6,632 bases of DNA, from assembly GCA_015489055.1 (NCBI GenBank), contig WFMO01000204.1, positions 1 through 6,632 of the forward strand. Direction: 5' to 3'. Under the pieces are notes generated by a model, which made no database searches, had not been told where the DNA came from, and saw nothing but the letters and a program-made list of their open reading frames with translations. The DNA is from Helicobacteraceae bacterium (lineage in GTDB: Bacteria > Campylobacterota > Campylobacteria > Campylobacterales > Sulfurimonadaceae). Shown one piece after another: positions 1 through 6,632 of this stretch. The number at the start of each line of letters is the position of its first letter. Position 1 is the first letter of the stretch. The position numbers and the translations under genes are program-made.

Positions 1-572
1 AAACTAAACTCTTCGCCTAAAAATTGCTTTTCCCACATATATGAGATAATATCAATGAACTCTTTATTGGTTACTAAAATCTGTTTCACATAGTCATCTA
101 GCAGTTCATAAACAGTATCTTCATCAAGTCCTAATTCGCTCATAGCCTCATGTACATTATATTTATAATTGCAATCTAGCACATCAGATATCATCTCATT
201 GGCACTTCTTATTAAAAAACAGCTCTTTTGCGCATATAACATATATCTAGTTGGTAAATTATCAATAGTGTTTAGAGTTGAAATGTTCATAATATCGTAT
301 CTGGTTGTATTTTTAAGATTATTAAAGATTTTTTTTAAAGAATTTTCAAGTTTTAGCGGATTACTTTTAGCTACATTATCAATATCTTTTTGTGTATATT
401 GTGCCTTTGGAAGACCTAGCTCTAAATCAAAAGCATCATATATAAAAGAAGATATCAATTCATCTTCAATCGTGGTGTTGTTTAAGGCATTTTGGATATC
501 TGGTTTTGTTATAATGATATGATGATTTTTTATTGCGTGTGCTTTTGCAGCTAAAAAGATATTTCTCACCAT
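1..572 (-). CDS. Unrecognised protein, C-terminus cut by the window edge; possible Hpt-like region
   Basis: The reading frame is open for 190 codons from ATG at 572 to the left edge with no stop, so its true end lies outside the window. The visible protein begins MVRNIFLAAK and is probably soluble: no signal peptide or membrane segment is evident. Residues 1-100 are mixed and rich in Asn, Lys and Ile. Around residues 139-175 there is an acidic helical stretch with the pattern ELGLDEDTVYELLDDYVKQI. This resembles the N-terminal helix of histidine phosphotransfer (Hpt) domains that I associate with Campylobacterota, where the phospho-accepting His would follow later and so would be off the window. 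That is inference from pattern only. A purine-rich AAAGGG lies 2 nt before the ATG and 5 nt before an adjacent in-frame GTG (569), so either could be the start. It follows truD by 40 nt in the same direction and may share its transcript. Coding status is likely; function is uncertain. Confidence 0.72.
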   Translation of the reverse strand, partial: MVRNIFLAAKAHAIKNHHIIITKPDIQNALNNTTIEDELISSFIYDAFDLELGLPKAQYTQKDIDNVAKSNPLKLENSLKKIFNNLKNTTRYDIMNISTLNTIDNLPTRYMLYAQKSCFLIRSANEMISDVLDCNYKYNVHEAMSELGLDEDTVYELLDDYVKQILVTNKEFIDIISYMWEKQFLGEEFS

Positions 573-574
573 AA

Positions 575-580
575 CCCTTT
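575..580 (-). promoter_or_regulatory. Probable ribosome binding site of the left-edge gene
   Basis: AAAGGG on the minus strand ends 2 nt before ATG 572 and 5 nt before the next codon, GTG 569. The short gap to the ATG leaves the choice of start open. The site lies in the 40-nt spacer after truD, which is otherwise AT-rich. I see no hairpin terminator there and no promoter that I would defend. Confidence 0.45.
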
Positions 581-612
581 AAAAAAACTTATTTATCTTA
601 TCATAAAATAGC

Positions 613-1602
613 TTATATGTGCTGTTTATTTGTAATGTTTTCGATAAAAACAGTTGCATAAGAAGCTTTTGGCAATATAAAATCAAGCTGCATTGAAAAT
701 GTAGCCGGTGTATATTTGCAGCTAAGCTCTCTTGGATATATCCATGCAGCTCTTCTTAAGCCTTTTGCATCTAAAAACTCATCATCATACAGCTCTTCAA
801 TCTCTCTTGCATCACCTCTTGCCCTAAACACATGTCTGCCTGCCAATAGTCCCGTAGGCGTAACACTTTTGGTTAAAAATTCCTTTAATAGCGGAGACTT
901 TGGGGTAAACACCTTGCCGCGCCCGTCAGTCATTACATCACCGCTAAGAAGCTTAAAGTGATCCAAACCGTCATCTATGCTCATCTGGACCCTGTGGCTT
1001 AACCACTGGTTAAATTTGTAACTTTGATATACGCTTATAAGAAATTTACTTACTTTTTTGTCTTTTAGAAAAATATCACCATCTATCATCTGTTTAGCTT
1101 GTTTAATGCTGTCATCTGAAAATCTTTGATATCCAAAATAATTTGGAAAACCGGATTTTTGCAACTTACTTGCTATTTTATCAATTTTACCGGCCTTTAT
1201 GCTATCTACATCTCTTAGTGTCACGGTAAATTTATTGGCAGATAAATCTCCAATACTAATTTTACTTTTACTTTTAAACGTCTCAATAATTTCTACTTGC
1301 TTATGATAAAATTTTTGTAACTGTCTTTCATATGATTGCGGCAAAGACAGATACTGCGTTGTTGTTGCGTATTTGTCTTTTAAGCCTGCGTATCCGATTT
1401 GAGATGTAGGGATGCTAAGATATGAGGCTATAATATCTATCAGCTCCCAGGTTGTAAGATTTACCTTTTTTACATGTAAGATTAAAAATGTACCCTTTTT
1501 TGCAAACTTTCTATCAAAGAGTTCATCCACTATAAAATCATTTCTGTTTTGTGAGAAGATAAAGTTTATACTCTCATGTTTTAGTAAAAATACTCTATTC
1601 AT
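613..1602 (-). CDS. truD: tRNA pseudouridine(13) synthase TruD
   Basis: TruD isomerises uridine 13 in the D-arm of certain tRNAs (tRNA-Glu in E. coli) to pseudouridine, in the cytoplasm. The 329 residues match the family's size (E. coli about 350). Family landmarks appear in order: NDFIVDE at 21-27 with the conserved Phe23; YAGLKDKYATTTQ at 71-83, whose Asp76 is the expected catalytic nucleophile; ANKFTVTLR at 122-130, where the common form is GNxF, so Gly is replaced by Ala; and GFPNYFGYQRF at 151-161. The TRUD insertion domain follows, and the C-terminal part returns to the catalytic fold with LRRAAWIYPRELS and a LPKASYATVFIENI tail that resembles the E. coli C-terminus. The ATG overlaps the ribF TGA by 4 nt (ATGA), which suggests translational coupling; the upstream Shine-Dalgarno is weak (GAG only). 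Identification is very secure; tRNA specificity is inferred from the family. Confidence 0.97.
   Translation of the reverse strand: MNRVFLLKHESINFIFSQNRNDFIVDELFDRKFAKKGTFLILHVKKVNLTTWELIDIIASYLSIPTSQIGYAGLKDKYATTTQYLSLPQSYERQLQKFYHKQVEIIETFKSKSKISIGDLSANKFTVTLRDVDSIKAGKIDKIASKLQKSGFPNYFGYQRFSDDSIKQAKQMIDGDIFLKDKKVSKFLISVYQSYKFNQWLSHRVQMSIDDGLDHFKLLSGDVMTDGRGKVFTPKSPLLKEFLTKSVTPTGLLAGRHVFRARGDAREIEELYDDEFLDAKGLRRAAWIYPRELSCKYTPATFSMQLDFILPKASYATVFIENITNKQHI
1470..1479. repeat. TTACATGTAA palindrome, copy 1 (in truD)
   Basis: A perfect 10-bp inverted-repeat word inside truD. In the coding frame it reads TTA CAT GTA (Leu-His-Val). It is one of three exact copies in the window. Confidence 0.6.
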
Positions 1603-2441
1603 AGCTCTAAAAACTTTAACTCTTTTTTTGCCATCTGTATATCCTTTTGTATCTGTTTTTTTAGCTCATTTAATGAATCAAATTTTCTATTTTCACGCAA
1701 AAAATCTACAAAACTAATCGTAGCTTTATCGCTATGCTCAATATCGCAATCAAGAATATGCGTCTCAACCGCAAACGAGCCATCAGTGCTTGCTCTGTGA
1801 CCTATAAAAGATACAGATGGATGAAAATGCTCCTCATTATTTATGCGCGTGAGTGTGACATACACTCCTTCTTTTGGCATACAGTACTCTTTTATATCAA
1901 GATTGATAGTAGGCACAAGCTGCTCTTTACCAATGCCCTGCCCTTGTATAACCTTGCCTTTAATTTCATAATTTCTACCTAAAAAAGCTGTAACACTCTT
2001 AATATCTGCGGTTGCTAATTTTTTACGAATGATATTTGAATGTACTGACTCTCCTGCTACTTTAACCTCATCAACGACAATCACATTTTTATAAAACAGA
2101 TGTTTTAAATCATTGATATCATATTTTCTGTCTTTACCAAAATGAAAATCATATCCTACGACTATAGTTTTTAAATGTTTAAATTTCTTTTGAAGCAGAT
2201 CTATAAAACTTTTGGCATCAAGATCTCTGATATCATTAAGTTTAAAAAAAACAATCGGATGATGTACGAAAAGTTCTCTATCTTTGCCTGGAGTCAAATC
2301 TGAAAAGCCTGAGTCTATAACAACAATACAACCGTTACAACCAAGCCTTTTAAAGAGTTCCTTGTGTCCTACATGCATACCGTCAAAGCCGCCTATTGCT
2401 ATTGTGTCACATTTTTTTATAGTAGTAGCAGTATTCAACAT
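1599..2441 (-). CDS. ribF: Bifunctional riboflavin kinase / FMN adenylyltransferase (FAD synthetase) RibF
   Basis: RibF phosphorylates riboflavin to FMN and adenylates FMN to FAD, supplying the cell's flavin cofactors. At 280 residues it is at the short end of the family (often about 310). The N-terminal nucleotidyltransferase domain shows GGFDGMHVGH at 17-26 (the HxGH-type nucleotide-binding motif), GYDFHFGKDRKYD at 96-108, and a variant of the S-S-x-x-IR motif (HSNIIRKKL, 134-142). The C-terminal riboflavin kinase domain begins near 156. It has the PTxN metal/ATP motif at 177-180, GVY at 192-194, VETHILD at 225-231 with Glu226 the likely catalytic base, and the closing FLRENRKFDSLNELKKQI. 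The loop before PTxN reads GKEQLVPT instead of the usual GRxLGFPT. The ATG at 2441 lies within the tlyA 3' end (35-nt overlap). It was chosen because a perfect Shine-Dalgarno precedes it and the next Met (22) would remove the nucleotide-binding motif. truD overlaps the stop. Confidence 0.96.
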   Translation of the reverse strand: MLNTATTIKKCDTIAIGGFDGMHVGHKELFKRLGCNGCIVVIDSGFSDLTPGKDRELFVHHPIVFFKLNDIRDLDAKSFIDLLQKKFKHLKTIVVGYDFHFGKDRKYDINDLKHLFYKNVIVVDEVKVAGESVHSNIIRKKLATADIKSVTAFLGRNYEIKGKVIQGQGIGKEQLVPTINLDIKEYCMPKEGVYVTLTRINNEEHFHPSVSFIGHRASTDGSFAVETHILDCDIEHSDKATISFVDFLRENRKFDSLNELKKQIQKDIQMAKKELKFLEL

Positions 2442-3119
2442 TACCCTCCTTACCGGCTAGTTTTGATGCAGATTTATTTATAAGCGTCCAATTTTTCAGA
2501 CTACATGCATCTTCAAAAACTATCATAGCTTTTTGTATGGCTTTTTCATCTTTTACAACACCTTTTTTATCTCTTTTTGCAAGCCGCCCTACCTCAAACT
2601 GCGGTTTAAATAACAATATAATATCATCATTTGCCAGACGGTCGATATCATCTAGTATCTTTAAAAGCGAGATAAATGAAACATCGCTTGTTACCAAATC
2701 AAATGTTTCATTTATATCAAATTTTCTTATATCTGTATTTTCATATATACTTACTCTGATATCATTTTGCAAAAGTGGATGCAGCTGCTTATCCCCAACA
2801 TCTACGCAGTTTACATGTAAAGCACCGCCATCAAGCAAGACCTGAGTAAAGCCTCCGGTTGACGAACCGATATCTAAAGCATTTTTGTCTTTAACCGATA
2901 ATGAAATCTCATCTAAAAAATTAGCAAGCTTCCAAGCTGCGCGACTGACATAATTTTTATTCTCTTTTACTTTTATATCTGCTAATTTACCATCAACTTT
3001 TAGCGAACATTTTAAAACAACAACTCCATCTACTGACACTAAAGCATTTTTTATAAGCTCCTGAGCTTTTGTCTTGCTGCAAGCTAAACCGTTTTGAACG
3101 ATACAACTATCTAATCGTA

Positions 3120-3123
<4 letters not shown>
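2407..3123 (-). CDS. tlyA: TlyA family rRNA (cytidine-2'-O)-methyltransferase, probably type I
   Basis: TlyA uses S-adenosylmethionine to 2'-O-methylate rRNA: C1920 of 23S rRNA, and in type II enzymes also C1409 of 16S rRNA. Loss lowers susceptibility to capreomycin and viomycin. An N-terminal S4 RNA-binding domain covers about 1-50 (MIRLDSCIV, then the AQELIKNALVSVDG helix-strand). The FtsJ-like Rossmann domain follows, with the SAM loop ALDIGSSTGGFT at 82-93, DVGDKQL at 108-114, SDVSFISL at 146-153, KPQFEVGR at 173-180 and GNVEY at 227-231. By position, the K-D-K-E catalytic set would be Lys65, Asp147, Lys173 and Glu230. The 238 residues lack the N-terminal extension of type II enzymes, which points to type I (23S only), as reported for C. 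jejuni. The start is TTG at 3123, supported because family members begin right before the (R)xD motif and because TTGA overlaps the upstream stop. The old label 'hemolysin' is best not used. Confidence 0.95.
2445..2451 (-). promoter_or_regulatory. Strong Shine-Dalgarno for ribF inside tlyA
   Basis: AAGGAGG, a full complement to the canonical 16S rRNA 3' tail, lies in the last codons of tlyA. It ends 3 nt before the ribF ATG (2441) and 6 nt before the next in-frame codon, TTG (2438). The 6-nt spacing is the more usual one, so TTG 2438 is a possible alternative start that would shorten the protein by one residue. The site indicates independent ribosome entry at ribF, not only coupling from tlyA. 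Confidence 0.75.
2811..2820. repeat. TTACATGTAA palindrome, copy 2 (in tlyA)
   Basis: An exact copy of the same 10-bp palindrome, inside the methyltransferase domain of tlyA. It is again read as TTA CAT GTA (Leu-His-Val, residues 102-104). Confidence 0.6.

Positions 3124-6632
<3,509 letters not shown>

Noticed and set aside
169..522. Plus-strand open frame of 117 codons with hydrophobic composition
   Set aside because: It lies wholly opposite the minus-strand gene at 1-572, which is open over the whole stretch with normal codon use and a ribosome binding site. The hydrophobic look is what the complement of Lys/Glu/Asn-rich codons gives.
573..612. Possible promoter or terminator between truD and the left-edge gene
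   Set aside because: The 40 nt are AT-rich with a T run, but no stem-loop precedes the run and no paired -35/-10 boxes stand out. A TATGATAA-like string is not enough in this composition.

Overview
The window looks like a chromosomal housekeeping block from a Campylobacterota (formerly Epsilonproteobacteria) genome. Sulfurimonas or a relative is my best guess. The basis is AT-rich DNA, protein sequences of the epsilon type, and the order ligA - small envelope gene - tlyA - ribF, which I recall (unchecked) from the Campylobacter jejuni Cj0586-Cj0589 region. No mobile element, CRISPR array, tRNA or rRNA gene was seen, and all supported genes lie on the minus strand.

In transcription order (right to left) the genes are: the 3' half of mutS2 (cut by the right edge); ligA, NAD-dependent DNA ligase; a small secreted outer-membrane beta-barrel protein; tlyA, an rRNA 2'-O-methyltransferase; ribF, a bifunctional riboflavin kinase/FAD synthetase; truD, a tRNA pseudouridine-13 synthase; and an unrecognised gene cut by the left edge, possibly with an Hpt-like C-terminal region. 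The first six are very tightly packed: an 11-nt gap, then overlaps of 8, 4, 35 and 4 nt. This implies one transcript with translational coupling. A 40-nt gap separates truD from the last gene. I see no convincing terminator or promoter anywhere, so the operon promoter is probably right of the window.

The products cover DNA recombination control and ribosome rescue (MutS2), DNA ligation (LigA), RNA modification (TlyA, TruD) and flavin cofactor supply (RibF). They share no single pathway, so the grouping looks like a lineage-conserved housekeeping operon. The outer-membrane protein is the functional odd one out. Two genes (ligA, tlyA) appear to start with TTG.

I found no convincing new biological system. 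The points worth a second look are a 10-bp perfect palindrome, TTACATGTAA, repeated three times inside different genes with its 8-bp core in a fourth; the barrel protein lodged in an overlapping housekeeping operon; and the truncated, possibly signalling-related gene at the left edge.
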